In this document: piece after piece, positions 10,741-23,470 of the stretch
How positions within the stretch are numbered: the stretch's first letter is position 1
Layout: the number at the start of each line of letters is the position of its first letter
DNA from: Icerya purchasi
Lineage: Eukaryota; Arthropoda; Insecta; Hemiptera; Monophlebidae
DNA: 64,000 nucleotides
Direction: 5' to 3'
NCBI GenBank assembly: GCA_039619475.1
Contig: CM077115.1
Coordinates: forward strand, 399,252,557 to 399,316,556
Notes under the pieces: model-generated
Databases searched by the model: none
Seen by the model: only the letters and a program-made list of their open reading frames with translations
Told to the model about the DNA's origin: nothing
Position numbers and translations under genes: made by a program

Positions 10741-13700
10741 ATATCAAAAAATGATTGCTGATATTTATTTTATCGAACATTTCAAAAAATTTCGAAAAAT
10801 GTATTGAACTCAGATGTGTTTCTATTTTCTGCGTGATAAGAAATCTTCTTCAATGCCAATCGATATAGGTTTCTACAAGAAAAAATACGGCTCCTGCGCC
10901 GTTTTATTACTGAACTGTATAAAAGAAAATCTCAAGAACCATAAAAAAAGAAAACGAAAATATTAAATAAAAATCCTTTTGTTTCTAACAGTAAGGGACA
11001 TTTATACTGTTAACCATTTTAAATATATACCTCTTATAAAAGCTTCGTAACTTACTACTAAAATTTTCGCCTTGTTCTTATATTTAAAATCCGAAATTCC
11101 TGTGAGACAATTTATTCTTCCTTTCCTATAAGCTCCGTGCGTCACTTACAATTAGTCGTACTTATGCCATACTATCTACTGTAATATCGCATGATGATAT
11201 CTTGCTTCTTAATTCTATTCCTCTATGCGTTTTGTTAACTAATCGTTCCACCCATCTGTTGATAATCTGCAGCACTTATGCTATAAGCTTAATCCCTTAT
11301 TGGGGGGATTTGGATCAATTCACATCTTTATGGTCATTGTATAAATATTAAAACCGACACTGGCGCTGTTTGTGGTCTTCTCAAATGGTATAGTTGAAGG
11401 AAAAAAAAAAAGATCCATAATTTGTATTCAGTGTTTACTTTATTACTTTATCCTGTATGTTTTTCACTTGTAATCATTATTTTTCTTTTGCTTTGTTTTC
11501 ACCGCTCGCGCTATATAAAGCATTTGTGGAATTCGCAATAGTAGTAATAATACATTTTTTTTTTCGAATTATATATTATTATTATTGCTATTATTATATT
11601 TACGGTTTACAGATGATCGTTACAAAGTATGTTCCAAAAGTCAATGTAGTCCGATGTATTTATCACTTCTGATTTATATTTAATTCGCTATTTCAGAAAC
11701 GTTATTATTTTTAACATTTTTGTGGTCAAAATATGGCGTAGAAAGAGAAAACGAAAAAAACAAAAAGGACATGAAAATTTAAAAGTCATAAAGAAAATTA
11801 AAGGCGCTAAAGAGATAAAATAACGTCGGTCTGCGAAAGATTCGCGTTGCGCAGATGTAAGGGCGAACAAAAAAAGAAGTCGAAATTTATTTTTCTGACG
11901 CCTGGCGGTGTGCCTTTTACTATTTCTAGAATGTCGCTTCCAGTTTATTCTTTTCAAAAAAGTTTTAGACGCGACATGTACTTTTGCAAAAGTCCTCTCG
12001 ATATTTCGCCTGGCCTAGCACGCACACAGTGTCGTTTCCCACCGCTTCCTTTTATCTGCTTTTTCTTTATTCCGTGCACACTCCATTTCCTCAATTCTTT
12101 ATTCCATCACAGAAAACAAAACTAAACAAAACAAACGGCGGAAAATAAAAGAAGAAAACTGGTAATAACAGTAAAAAAACGGAAGTTTAGCATAAAAAAT
12201 GTTATCTTGTCCGTAAATTTTTACATGCGCACTTGTAAACAAATGCTGTCCTTCCTTATCATCATTTATTCCAGCCCCTTTTTCTGTGTAAAAATTCAAC
12301 CGTTCTCTACTCGCATACACGCACACACATGACGCAATAAGAGTCTAGAGTAAATGGCCGAGATTAAAGAATCGCAAACATTTTTCTTTAAAAATAAAAC
12401 TAAAATATGAAAACAGTGTTGTCGGCCCCAAAACCATAGAAAAATTCTTTGAAATATGTCGGCAATCCTATCGTACGCACTCGAATTAAGTAAACCAAAA
12501 GAATGAACGTCTGGTTTAGAAAATGTCTGCGCCAACTTCGAAAAAAATTTCCGTCCGTGCATTTATTTATTCTTCTCGAGATAAGTGGACTCTGACTTTG
12601 AGAACCGATTACCAGCTTAAATTTTCTTAAATGTAAACATACGGTTTAGCGATTTTTTGATTTTCTTTAAAATAAAAACACTTTTTTTTTTTTTTTCTTT
12701 TCTTTTTTCGTTTTATTCACATTTTCCATTCTTTCTCAATTCTTTATAAATTTATTCTTATTTATAATGTATCTATCGGAAAATTACGTATATTATTGAT
12801 TGCACAGCAACGTAAATAGTACGAATAATAATAATAATAATAATAATATACTCACTAAAATTAACGGCAGAAATTAACGCACAATGACCGAAACGATTAT
12901 ACAGAAATTAAAATTAATTTATGCTATTTATAAGATCGCTAAAAACTATTCGTATCGATTATTGTAATTCGTTCGTCAAACTTTCAATCGGTATTACATG
13001 AAATGAACAAACTGAATGCTTTCAGGTAATGCAAATGGAGGAAATATTCGATTGTTAATCTTAATTGTACAGATCGATAACTTCAGCTCAATAGGTAATA
13101 CTAAAATCAGTGAAATCCATTGAAATTTTGTATTTCTAAATGGTCAAAATTAATAGGATAGGCAAAAAAGGAAGGTTATAATTTTTACCGCACAAAAATA
13201 CAGATATAACTAACAAAATTGTAAATAATGAATAACTTCCACATGTTAGATATAAAAAACATTCTCAGATGGAATTTCGCAACTAGAAAATCGGAGTAGT
13301 TATTTCAATCTTACATATAGTTATGTGTATATCTTAAGTCTTTTCCATCCTTCCTGTGACGCGCATAGGTTCCTGTCATCGTATAATAGCAATTCTTAAT
13401 ATCTCAGAAATGTTTTTAATTACGCTTTTTTTTTTTTTTTTCGAAAACGGAACATTCGAAAAATGTTCTAGATTGTATCAGAAACATTCTGATGATGGTA
13501 AGTGTAAACTTTCCGAAACATTAAGTGTTAAAATTAAATTTTTCAAACGTGGTGGCTACCGTAAATTGTTTTCCTAGCTGTTAATTTTACACCTTTCGGA
13601 GAAAATACGAAACAAAAATTATAATTAACAATTAAAACGGTAATTAATATTCCATGACAGAACAAGAACTTACTCTCAAATTTGATGAGATTAAAAAAAT

Positions 13701-15839
13701 TATTATTTACATAAAAAGAACTAACGGTTCTTCAAAATTGATATCTTAAAGCACAGCTGAGAAAGGAGCATGGCCCACCCTTTTAATACCTTATAACGAT
13801 TGCGTAGGCAACAATAACGCGAATGTCGAATATTACAACTAATGTCGCGTTCGCGTATCAGTGTCTTCGGAAATATTTTTTTGTAACACACTAGTGCGGT
13901 TATAATTAGCAGATTTACATCAGCGAAAGATTTCAATGATCACCAATAGATGTGCATTCTGCGACAAAAATAAAAGATTGCAAAAAAATCGAAAAAATTA
14001 TATATCTTATAAAAACTGATTTACTCTAAATGATTCGGAGATGATTTATCTCGCTCCATATAGCAAACTGTTCAGATAAAATCCTACCGTTTTATATAAT
14101 ATTACTAGTAATAATAACGATGACGATAGTAATTATCTAAATTGTTTAAACATTAAAAAAAAAAAAAAAAATGAAAAAATGAAAAATTTTTATTCGAAAA
14201 CAGATATAATGCAAAGACAGTAACAAAACAATACCAAAACTCTTATTTTAGTAAAGAATTCCGAGAGTAAAATAACACAGTCAATGTTCTGCCAAAGCAT
14301 ATTTGCATGAAAACCCAAATCCATGTATGGAAGTCGGAATAAATCGGAATAAACACACTACAGAAAGAACGGATGGTACACCAAACGAAATACTGAGGCG
14401 ATCATGACTCCCGATGAATTTCATTTAATTTTAAATTATATTGCGCGATATAGAAATAATCATTCTGTCTGTCCAACACCAAAGTCGAACAAGAATTTAC
14501 CAACTTGTAAGGGTCTCAGAGACTCAGCGCTAACTTGTAATTGCAGATGCGGTATTTTTCTTTTTTACAAATATAAGTGCAGCCCCCATGTGCTGTCGTA
14601 AGGCTTCCACGTGTATCGTACGCTCTATCGCCTATTCAGATTAATGTACTCGTGGTATTCGTTGCAGTCGGCCAAGATTATTGTGGTTGGTTTACATTGA
14701 TTCACCGGGGTGGTCACGCGGTAATGCCAATGTACATGGGTACTGTCTGTGTATGTGATTGGCCGACGGTGAATTCGGCTGTAAAAACAAAAAAGTCATG
14801 CTAGTGAAGCAAAAATATGTTACATAATGATGCAAGTACGCCTGATTCTCAGTCGGTTTATGACTGAAAATTCCCCGAGTAATATTTCCATAGCTCTCGG
14901 TCATGTGACCTAAAGGCTGCTGCCACTTTTCTCAACGGTATATCTGAAGAAATTTTGACACGGACCATAAGATTCACAGCGATTGCTCCCATTCGTTCTA
15001 TGGCTAAGAGCATGCAAGAGTAAATCTAGCTAAAACTTAATTCGGATTCGGGCATAATATAAGAGATAGTGTTAATATTCTAAACACTGAAAATTTACAG
15101 TCTCAAAATAATACTAACCACTGGCGATATTTGTTGACTTTAAAAATGCGTACACGGTAGCTTTAATTTGAAAATATTACGAAATATTATGCGTACTGGA
15201 GTCATTGAGAATTGGATAGAAAAATGAACAGCGTGAATTCTTTTAATCATTAATAAAAAGGAAACGGCAGGCAGATTTAGAATGGACTCGCAGGATAGGG
15301 TCACCATCTGATTCGGTTAATGATGTAATATAACGAATTTAGAGAGCCATTTGAAGAAAAAGAAATGTAATCTTTGGAAAAAGGCACAGGCGGCCATTGA
15401 AAAGCTATTAACAAGAGGGGAATGTGTAAGGGGACAGGTAAAGTAAAGCAGGATTATAAGTTCGAATGATGATAAGTACGAAACAGAAACGGGGACTTAG
15501 GAGAGGAATAATAACAAAAAAAAAAAAAAAAGTATCGTAATACTAGTAATAACCACTTATAACATTGACACTACGTTGACATGAGACTCGTTACTACATA
15601 TCTCCAGTTTTAAGCTGCTAATGAGAGCGTGGTAGTTGTATAAAAATTATATTGTATTATTGTAATATATAAGTTAACATATTAAGGTATTGTAATAGGA
15701 AATATTATTTTATTTAATGGTATAATTGTAATATATATAAATGATAAATAATATGGATTTTGTAGTATAGTAATATATAACTTTTATGTTGTAACAGAAA
15801 GTAATACTTAAGTTAAGTTGATGTTATATTGTACAAATA
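10741..15839. other. Unassigned
   Basis: About 5 kb without a recognisable gene. An (AAT)n microsatellite lies near 12825-12848, and A/T homopolymers occur near 12681-12694, 13426-13441 and 14155-14170. The frames are short and motif-free. Confidence 0.5.
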
Positions 15840-15919
15840 AATGATATAATTATGTTGGGAACCCACAGACGGGCTAGTGCCTTGTGGGACCCGCACATTA
15901 TTATTTAAAAAAAAAAAAA
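15840..15919 (+). repeat. LINE 3' tail with hairpin and poly(A)
   Basis: GGGCTAGTGCCTTGTGGGACCC lies directly before an A run (15907-15919). CCCACA (15862-15867) pairs with TGTGGG (15883-15888), and CGGG (15870-15873) can alternatively pair with CCCG (15890-15893). It resembles the end of family A copy 19738-20565 and the short insertion at 55500-55623. The AT-rich sequence upstream (from about 15610) may belong to the same element but has no coding match. Confidence 0.55.
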
Positions 15920-16854
15920 TGCGATGGATTAAAGGGAAGGAATATTTTAACATACAATGCGCGATGAACTTTTTCATTGACAGTCCCACAAGGTAAAAAG
16001 TATAGACGTTGAAAAGAATAAGACTGAGAAGAGAAACTTGGAAAAAAGAGGAAGAAGGAACAAAACGATACACTAGAATGAGCAGGTTTTGTATTGAAAC
16101 ATTCTTCGATTTTAATGATTTGAAATTAAAGAAGAAAATTCAGTTACGTAGAAATTTTATTAGAACGCAATTTGAGCATTTCAGAAGGTCTTTGAGAACC
16201 CAGTTCAGAACTATTATGAGCCTTTACGAGCGATGTCAAACTTTTAAACACGCGTACAGCTTACGAAGCAATAACACTTCTACCTGAAAGCAGGAATGTA
16301 CTTTCGAATAATGAACGTACTGAATTTCATTGTTAACATTACGAAATTGTCTAAACATCAAGATGATATGTAAGAAGAAATCCCGCTCTCGCCGAAGGAA
16401 TATTTTTAGGAATAACGAATTGCAAAGAATTCAACAGATGAGAAAGAGTTCATCGACTCTTTTCGCTCGATATAACTACCACTGTAAAACTCGGAACTAG
16501 TTACCGTTGCAGTAGAACAGCGGTATTAATTTATCAACTTTAACGTAGCAGTTGCAGAAGTCGGAAGACATAATTTCCCGCTGGATATATAATTATTATA
16601 ACAACAGCGAAAAGCTTATTTCCCGGCGAAAATGATAAAATATACGACAAGCAGACGGTTTTATCTCGTAAAAGGCGATGCTGCAAAACCCATTACGGTT
16701 TGTAATTTATACACGTGCAATTAGTGATTCGGTAGCATTTCGCAATTAAAGAGAGAAAAAACGCAAAAAGCTGTTTTGAAAGCGCGAAATATATATTAAA
16801 CGATTTATTATTAGGTGGAAAAATATCGAAAAAACTAAAGCATTTGCGAGAATT
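15920..16854. other. Unassigned
   Basis: No gene or repeat recognised. A plus-strand frame at 16009-16287 is Arg/Lys/Phe-rich and motif-free. Confidence 0.45.
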
Positions 16855-17165
16855 GGAAGAAAAAAATCGAATATTTTCATTTATTTTGGGTACGCTAACA
16901 AAAAGGGTATTGACCTAGTAAAAAAAACGAAAGTTGCATTATTAATTCTGATTCGAAATGAAGGAGAATCCAATAAGCCGATGGAGATGGAAAGGAAAGG
17001 AGGTAGGAAGAACCAGAGCTAGAAACTGGCAATAAAAAAAAGACCGTTCAGCTGAAAGAATGAAACATTCAAAAAGGATCACCAATAAAGGAATCGGAGC
17101 TATGCAGAGGAGGCTAAAGGGAGTCGATGAAAGATGCGATGAGGTTAGGATGAAAATCATTAGGG
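16855..17165 (-). pseudogene. Family A LINE, C-terminal fragment (copy A2)
   Basis: The frame at 16942-17160 includes VILFECFILSAERSFFYCQF, equivalent to HVLFECSGLSRARELLYCHL in the copy at 19738-20565, so it is the end of ORF2 after the Cys/His region. Downstream on the minus strand GGTCAATACCCTTTTTGTTA ... ACCCAAAA resembles the family's 3' terminal signature. A clean poly(A) is not visible. RT and RNase H are absent. Confidence 0.6.
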
Positions 17166-17714
17166 CCTTTGTAGCACTTTGATTTTAGGACAAGAAAATC
17201 CGTTGAATGTTACGAAGATCTTCTCGCCTGTTTTTTCGGTATTCGACAACAAACGCGATGTGGCTGAATGTATTGATTTGACATCCGCATATAGCCATCG
17301 GCTCCGACGAAAAAAACCAATCCAGTCACGACTTTAGATAATACAGTATCTTAAAATAAACGTTCAAAAAGATTATTGTCCTCTGCACGCTAGATAAATT
17401 TTTCTCTAACGATTGCACAAACTCCTCCACTAACGTCGGCATTTGCCAAATTTCGAGCCCAACATGATAATTCTATCGGTTCCTTTCAGTCTGTCAACAC
17501 AGTAGTTCATCAGTGCACGAAATAATGTCGACAACAGATAAAAACGCACCTCTCCGGTTCTGTGAATGTTCCCCGTAAATGAGACGATATTTTAGATATT
17601 TTTTCGTATTTTTTCCACGTACGGAAACTAGGTCAGTGTGGTTTGGTGGAGATTTTATGGAGAAATTGACAAAAGGGAAATCGGACGAGAAAATCTTCTT
17701 CTTCCTCTCCCCAA
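17166..17714. other. Unassigned
   Basis: No gene recognised. The short frames carry no known motif. Confidence 0.4.
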
Positions 17715-18064
17715 CCTCTCGGTTGGTGGGCAACCTATTCGTACATTTTAGCTGTACATATATAGGTTGTTGTTGTGCACACTAGGCAATTGTTATATGC
17801 AGTACGAATGTGTGTACACACGCAAGAGTACATTTGGAAGCAATATTGTAATTGTTTGATTGTCGATATACGAATGCAGTACACCCCATGTGTGTCTGCT
17901 GTATACTGACATAGCACGCATATGATGTTGTACGTGGTGGTTTTCCATTGCCTTGAAATACCAATATTTAATTTAATATTTTTCGTAATAATTTCTGTCG
18001 TCGCCCGGGATCGAGACTTCCGTGACGGAATCCAAGCGCTCTAGCAACTAGGCTATCGCGACGA
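17715..18064 (-). repeat. tRNA-derived SINE, copy 1
   Basis: On the minus strand the copy starts with a tRNA-like head: CGTCGCGATAGCCTAGTTGC with an A-box-like stretch, then GTCTCGATCCCGGGCGACG as a degenerate B box and acceptor end. It continues through a body shared with 24798-25181 (GGAAAACCACCACGTACAAC, GCTATGTCAGTATACAGCAG) and a terminal hairpin in which CAACCTAT pairs with ATAGGTTG (about 17730-17768). About 10 nt of the tRNA-like middle are missing relative to copy 2. RNA polymerase III promoter boxes in the head are typical of SINEs, which rely on a partner LINE for movement. Confidence 0.85.
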
Positions 18065-18168
18065 GAGGGGAAGACGATGCGCTAGAGGATAATATACGAT
18101 CATCAGCAGCCCACCCGCCAATCAATAATCACACACTTTTTCTTAAAATCCAATGTTAAGGGATGAAG

Positions 18169-18820
18169 AAATTAATTTTTTTTTCTTCTTTATAGCTCGG
18201 CCTCAGCTTTCACTTAACCGCTTGAAAGTATTATATTAACAAATTCAGATTCTGAGGTGATCGAAGATGATAAAAAGGATCGAAGTAAGGAAATTACCGA
18301 TGGAATAAAAGAAGCATTTCGAATATAAAAGAGAGCCGAGACGAACCTTCACGAAAAAGGTGGTTTATATTGTACATATTGAAGGAGAATCAATACCGTA
18401 AAAAAAAATAAGGAGATGGAGGCGGGAAAAATCGAAGTAGTGGTTTAATTCGTAATTCGATTAAGAAAATAATAGCAGAACGACGACTGGAAGGAATGAA
18501 TAGGATGCAAGACTGAGGGGCCTGGACGCCGGTTGTATGAGGTATTGAGAAGCGGAATTAGAGAATAAAGAAGATATATATTCGACCAAAGTCTTGAGGA
18601 TGGGAGAATTAAATCGAAGGCTGAAAAACTATTAGAGAAAAGACCACACAATTAGGGTGTCCGACCGAGCTAGAAAATCTGTTATTGCTGTCAGCTTCCG
18701 AATGACCAGGAGAACCTATTAAAAGGTGTACAAAAAAAGATCGCGATGATAGCCAAGTTCGAGAGAAGGAACCGAATTGAAAAAGTGATACTATTAGAAA
18801 AACGGGAGGGAGAAGAAGAA
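18169..18820 (-). pseudogene. Family A LINE, RNase H to 3' end (copy A3)
   Basis: Across frames the minus strand reads, in family order: FSRTWLSSRSFFVHLL and SPGHSEAD (the PGHSG.DGN block of RNase H), then RRSAIIFLIELRI (equivalent to HRSIITKLSRLRF), then NHLF, and finally FIIFDHLRI before a stop near 18255. A short 3' UTR and an A run (T run at about 18175-18184 on plus) end it. Several frameshifts and stops are needed, so it is an old copy. GAAGAAAT occurs at both edges (about 18163 and 18814) and may be the target duplication, but the purine-rich context makes that weak. Confidence 0.6.
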
Positions 18821-19737
18821 ATCGCTTGAAAGACACTTTTGTAATCGAGGACAATGAGGAATTTGAAGATTCCACTAGTTGCAGAAATGAAAGCGAAGAA
18901 CTTACTATCGTATTTACTTACACAAAATTAAAAAAAATAACAAACGACCGGCGAGCAATGCGAACTAATGCAACACGAACGATGGTGTCGAAAGAAGGAT
19001 CATCAAAACGGAGGGATGCATTTATAACAACGAGATACATTTTAGTTTTAAAGGAATTTACAAATTAACCGAAAAAATTACCGAATTTGTCGAATCTGAA
19101 TGAAGTTGGAAAATAAAATGTGTCTCTGAAAGTAATTTACAGCTTATCGTGCCGCAACACAATTTAAAATTACCAACAATTTTGAACATCGTTTTTTCAT
19201 CTGGCAGTTTATTATAGCAAACGTGTAACAACAAAAAAAAAACAAACCGGTACATGTTAATAAATTAATAAATTATTAATCTCACGTTCCGTACCGAAAC
19301 TATAATAAATAATAAGCTTACGTATGAAAAACTTATCACACAAATAAAAACGATGAAAACAACAAACATACAAAATGAAACAACTAACTATATTTAAAAA
19401 ATGCTGCATAATCGTAAGAATCGAGTTGTCTGAAATTAGTCGGCGCATTTTTAAACTCGTTTTACTTTGTAAGTTTTAGTAATTTATTTAAATCGAAGAA
19501 AAAATTGTGGGGAAAACGCGGTATTTTATAAAACTATTAACTAACTGGCGAGAACCTGTAATAATGATCCATATACATTCCGCATTAGTGTGTTTCACAA
19601 TTGAAAAAATTCCGTCACACATTACTCACCACCGTTCATCATCACCAGTGACTTTATTAACTCTAATTACAGCGCCGATGTTAGATCGCAAATTAAGTAC
19701 GGCAGTATTGTATAGGCTAGATTACAACGAACTTCCG
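18821..19737. other. Unassigned host DNA flanking copy A4
   Basis: No gene recognised. A plus-strand frame runs from 19507 into the inserted LINE, but its first ~76 residues are flanking DNA with no motif; the duplicated target at 19726-19737 marks where the LINE begins. Confidence 0.5.
19726..19737 (+). repeat. Target-site duplication of LINE copy A4 (left)
   Basis: AACGAACTTCCG here repeats at 20564-20575 immediately after the poly(A). It defines the insertion point of the 5'-truncated LINE. Confidence 0.9.
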
Positions 19738-20565
19738 TCCTCTTCTGCAAGTTCTTCCAAATTCCTTATTGTTTCTGATTCTTTAAGTGTTCTTCTAGCG
19801 CTATCTCCGCCTTCCCTTTCTCCTTCCACTGATGCTATTATCCTTTCTATTCGTTCTCTTGTTCACGATCTATCCTCATCGACGTCTACCCAGATTGACT
19901 TTCTTTGGATTCCGGGACATTCAGGCATTGATGGAAATGTAGCCGTCGACCTCCTTGCTAAAGCTGCTGTTTCCAATGGGAATTTTATTAGTAGGGTTCC
20001 AGCACACAATATTCTTCTTCCAACTAAATCCTGCCATCTTAGACTTTGGCATTCTGTTTATGTATCTCTTTTCGCTAATCCTAATTCCTTTTCTCTTGAT
20101 TAATCCTGTCCCTCCCCCTCGTCCTTGGTTCTATGAGTTTCCCAGTTTGCATCGGTCCATAATTACTAAATTATCTCGCCTCCGTTTCTCGCATAGTCTC
20201 CTTCCTTCTTCACTAAATCGCTTCTCTTTGGCTGATTCTCCTTTTTGTCCATTGGATCCTGAAGGTTCCCAGTATGTTTGCGATGCGAATCACGTGCTCT
20301 TCGAGTGCTCCGGTTTATCTCGCGCGCGTGAGTTACTTTATTGTCATCTTTTAAAGCTTGGTCTTCCTGCTCCTTTCAACGCCTCTTATGTTCTTTCTCT
20401 ACCTACTATCTCTGTTGTTCCTGTCCTAGGGGTGTTCCTTGATTCCATTGTCGACAGAATAAAAATATAATTTCTATTCTATTCCATGTGTCTATTCCTT
20501 TTTGCTGGGCTAATGCTCTTTGCTAGCAAACCCAAGGGGGGGTAAAAAAAAAAAAAAAAAAAAAA
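19738..20565 (+). pseudogene. Family A LINE, 5'-truncated copy with target duplication (copy A4)
   Basis: This is the reference copy for the family. It begins inside RNase H: FLIVSDSLSVLLALSPP carries the third acidic residue, and IDFLWIPGHSGIDGN then AVDLLAKAA carry the last. One frameshift near 20095 separates this from PWFYEFPSLHRSIITKLSRL, CDANHVLFECSGLSRARELL and the end FLDSIVDRIKI (stop 20468-20470). The Cys/His region and tail are typical of I-group ORF2. The 3' UTR ends in GGGCTAATGCTCTTTGCTAG ... AACCC and 20-22 A. AACGAACTTCCG is found at 19726-19737 and again at 20564-20575, a 12-bp target duplication (two As shared with the tail), so both ends of the insertion are fixed. Confidence 0.92.
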
Positions 20566-20575
20566 CGAACTTCCG

Positions 20576-21650
20576 ATAGGACCTCAAACAAAACAGATGC
20601 GTTTTATAAACCTCAAACGAGAAAACACGATACTCTAGTTGCACTCAAATTAACAAATGCATTGGAAAATGCTGTTGACTTATATTCTGTAGAGGCGAAT
20701 AATGAGTTTAATAAAATATTAGCCCCGGTGATTTTCTTTAAAAGTTTAATTGTGTGCATTAATTTCAGTGGTGGGATTTGGAGATGAAGGAAAGCAAACG
20801 GGAGCGTATTTCTTTTACTTAAAAAATGTATTTACCAATGTGTGTTATTTAATTATTTACATATTTGTTCCTTTTGATTAGCAACATCTCTGATGGTATT
20901 AAAGTATAGTGTTCACCTCTTTTCTTTCGTAATCGTTTCTGGCTATAAAACAGAGCTGGTAAGCTCCCCCACCGAACAAAAAACAATACGTACATTTTTC
21001 ATCGGTACACCATTAATAAATAATTGAATAATTGTAAACGGCGAAAATTTTAATTCGTAGAGAAAGAGCAGACTTGACGGAGTTTGTATGGGATCGGAGT
21101 CGAGTATTAGGGAGTGAGGAATCAACACAAGAACGAAACAGAGTCTAATTTGCTCTGGAGAGGTTCCACCGAAGAGAATGGAGAGACCTGAAGTAGGTCG
21201 GAAAAGAAAAGTTAACAGGAGTTATTATAATAGGAACGTGGTCTTTACCGTAACAACCATTAAGAGTTCTCCAGTTGGAACTTACATCAACAAAGAGTAC
21301 AATTTCAATGGAAAATGATAAAATCTACAAATTTGAATACTGCTGCGTAATAAATTTTTTAAATGAATAATTAACTGAAATATCTTTTGCGAAAACCCGA
21401 GACGGGTTTAAATATTATATTTTTATCGTTAATAACATAGAAATTAATTTGCTGCGATTATCGTTTTTTTTTTTTATTTTCTTTGATTATATACTTTATA
21501 TCAGAAAAAAACAATTTTAAGTAGAAATTATCATCAATTTCTTTCCAATCATCCGATAAATCTTAAAAAAATGAAAGGATTCGTGATTTTTTTAGATTGT
21601 AGTTTTCAAAAAGTCATATACTAATCTGGTAAGACCGATATATATATATA
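20576..21650. other. Unassigned
   Basis: No gene recognised. The region contains short A/T runs and a (TA)n stretch near 21640-21652. Confidence 0.45.
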
Positions 21651-22190
21651 TATTTTTTTGCAACTTAGACTGCATTAATATAGTCCAACTGGCCAATAAT
21701 CGCCTACAATAAATAATGGCAATATTAAAAAAAAGATGCTGTGAATTAATCAAAATGAAATCTCTTTATGGAGTGCAAAAACCGTCAACGAAGAAAATCA
21801 CCGATTGTTTGTGATTTTTATAAAATTAAAGCTGCTACAATTCTATCATCAAATTTTCTAATATAATAAACGAGAAATAACAATTTGAGTTTTGTAAATT
21901 CACTTCTAACGCCGTTAGTTTTCAAACTGATGCGCATAGTTTTTTTCTGTTTCCCTCGCTCCATGTTCTAGTGAACGGACAAGGACAGGTAGTTTAACAA
22001 GTAGTGTCTAACAGATTTTACTTGCTCGACGAATTTACTCTCTATCTCATGAACTCGTTCTAGTGTCCGATAAAAAGTTTTATTATCGAAAAAACAGAAA
22101 TATTAAAAGGGGTAAATAAATAAATAAAGAATAGAATAAAATAAAATTAATCGTCTACATTAACAAAATAATATACTACAATGATTGAAG
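21651..22190 (-). repeat. Family B LINE 3' UTR in two blocks
   Basis: The block at 21651-21745 (T run, then GTCCAACTGGCCAATAATCG) matches the 3' end of the family B copy at 35846-36889 (CTCCTGGCCAATAATTCC after a T run). The block at about 22125-22175 (AATAGAATAAAATAAAA, AACAAAATAAT) matches the adjacent UTR part of that copy (about 35985-36035). The ~380 bp between the blocks has no counterpart there, so something was inserted or the copies differ. No coding part is visible. Confidence 0.5.
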
Positions 22191-23470
22191 TTAAGAAATT
22201 AAAACAACCGTAATTTCCAGTGAGTCTAGATGCCGTAATAATAGCCCAAGTAGTTACACTCGGCGCCTAGATTTATATTTTTTTAAATTAAAAAAAAACA
22301 AAAACAACCAAAACCTTGTTTCCTTTAAGGAAAATTGTATTAAATCGCAAACTTGACTCGACTTATAGTTAGCGAAAGCAAAAAAGCAAGTGCCTTAAAA
22401 CTGATGATTTTTAAATGGATATTTTGCGAAACCAGCCTTAACGACAACAAAATTTAAAGAAAAGACAAAAAAAAAAAAAAAGGTTCTAACTGAATATACT
22501 ATTTCATTAATGATAGTGAAAAAGAAAAAAAAAACGCCGTTGTGAGCCTTGTAAGGGACTTGGATCGTCGATCCCATTGAGAGTTGCCCCCTGGTTTCCT
22601 CTTATTTACATATTGCGAATGAAAGTATAAAAACATGATGCACGCTTTTGTTCAGGCCGAGTATTTTTCCATCTATAATTTAGAAAGATTTCGAATTCGA
22701 TAATTTCGAATCCCTCCGGAGCTGTCTATTATTGATCTTGCAAAAACGTGTACAATCTGGATTAGACATGACCAACTCTAGACACAGTTATATCCTCGGA
22801 AATATATATATCCGCGTTCGGACACAGTCGGATTTATCTCTGGTGGGGTGGATCTATTAGATCTCATCTTCGAAAGGGATTCACTGTGTTCAAGATGTTC
22901 TGTTGCTTTGTGCATGTTCGGAGTGCTACGCAGAGTCGGAGTTGAATACGGGGCCGAAGATTGCTTCTATACACTAGACATGAGATGCGTAACTCTGGTG
23001 GAGTTGGAGTTGAGAAGAGGATATGCATCCGCAGTCGGAAAGGACACACCCGCACGATTGTTCTAGCGAAGATGATTTGCTCATCTCTAATCTGAATGCT
23101 GTCAGCATTACTCATTGTCAGTTCCGATTTTTTTCCAGCAGGAAAAATAGCGCTAGTGTCGTACACCCAACAACTTGACGAGTGGAGACGCGTTCTGCTA
23201 TTTCGGTTTTTTCTACCGCTTCCCGACCGGTAGATCATCATTGCAAGAGCACGTACCATGCTGAAAAGCGCACGAATTATTCAGCACGACACCGTTTTAT
23301 ATAATTTAAAAAATCTATGATCAGAGATTTTGTAACTGGAAAAAAAAAAAAAAAGTGTAAATCATCTTAGCAATTTACTTTGGCTAAACTGATAGATCTA
23401 TTGATCTATTTCAACTAAAGGACAAATATGAAATAGATTTGAAATATATTTGAAAGTACCAGAAATAATG
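22191..23470. other. Unassigned; overlapping open frames of unknown meaning
   Basis: A minus-strand frame of 131 codons (22864-23259) overlaps a plus-strand frame of 72 codons (22848-23066). Neither shows a domain, signal peptide or membrane segment I recognise, and the composition is mixed. The local sequence is somewhat richer in G and C than its surroundings. I do not call a gene. Confidence 0.35.

Noticed and set aside
15120..15500. Possible RT palm motif: plus-strand IFVDFKNAYTVAL near 15135.
   Set aside because: Only this short block resembles an RT motif A; no motif B, YADD or other LINE block follows in order, and stops are frequent. Chance similarity is likely.
22848..23259. Overlapping frames of 131 codons (minus) and 72 codons (plus) that could be a gene.
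   Set aside because: No recognised domain, no start context or splice evidence, and one frame is the shadow of the other; open frames of this size are not rare.
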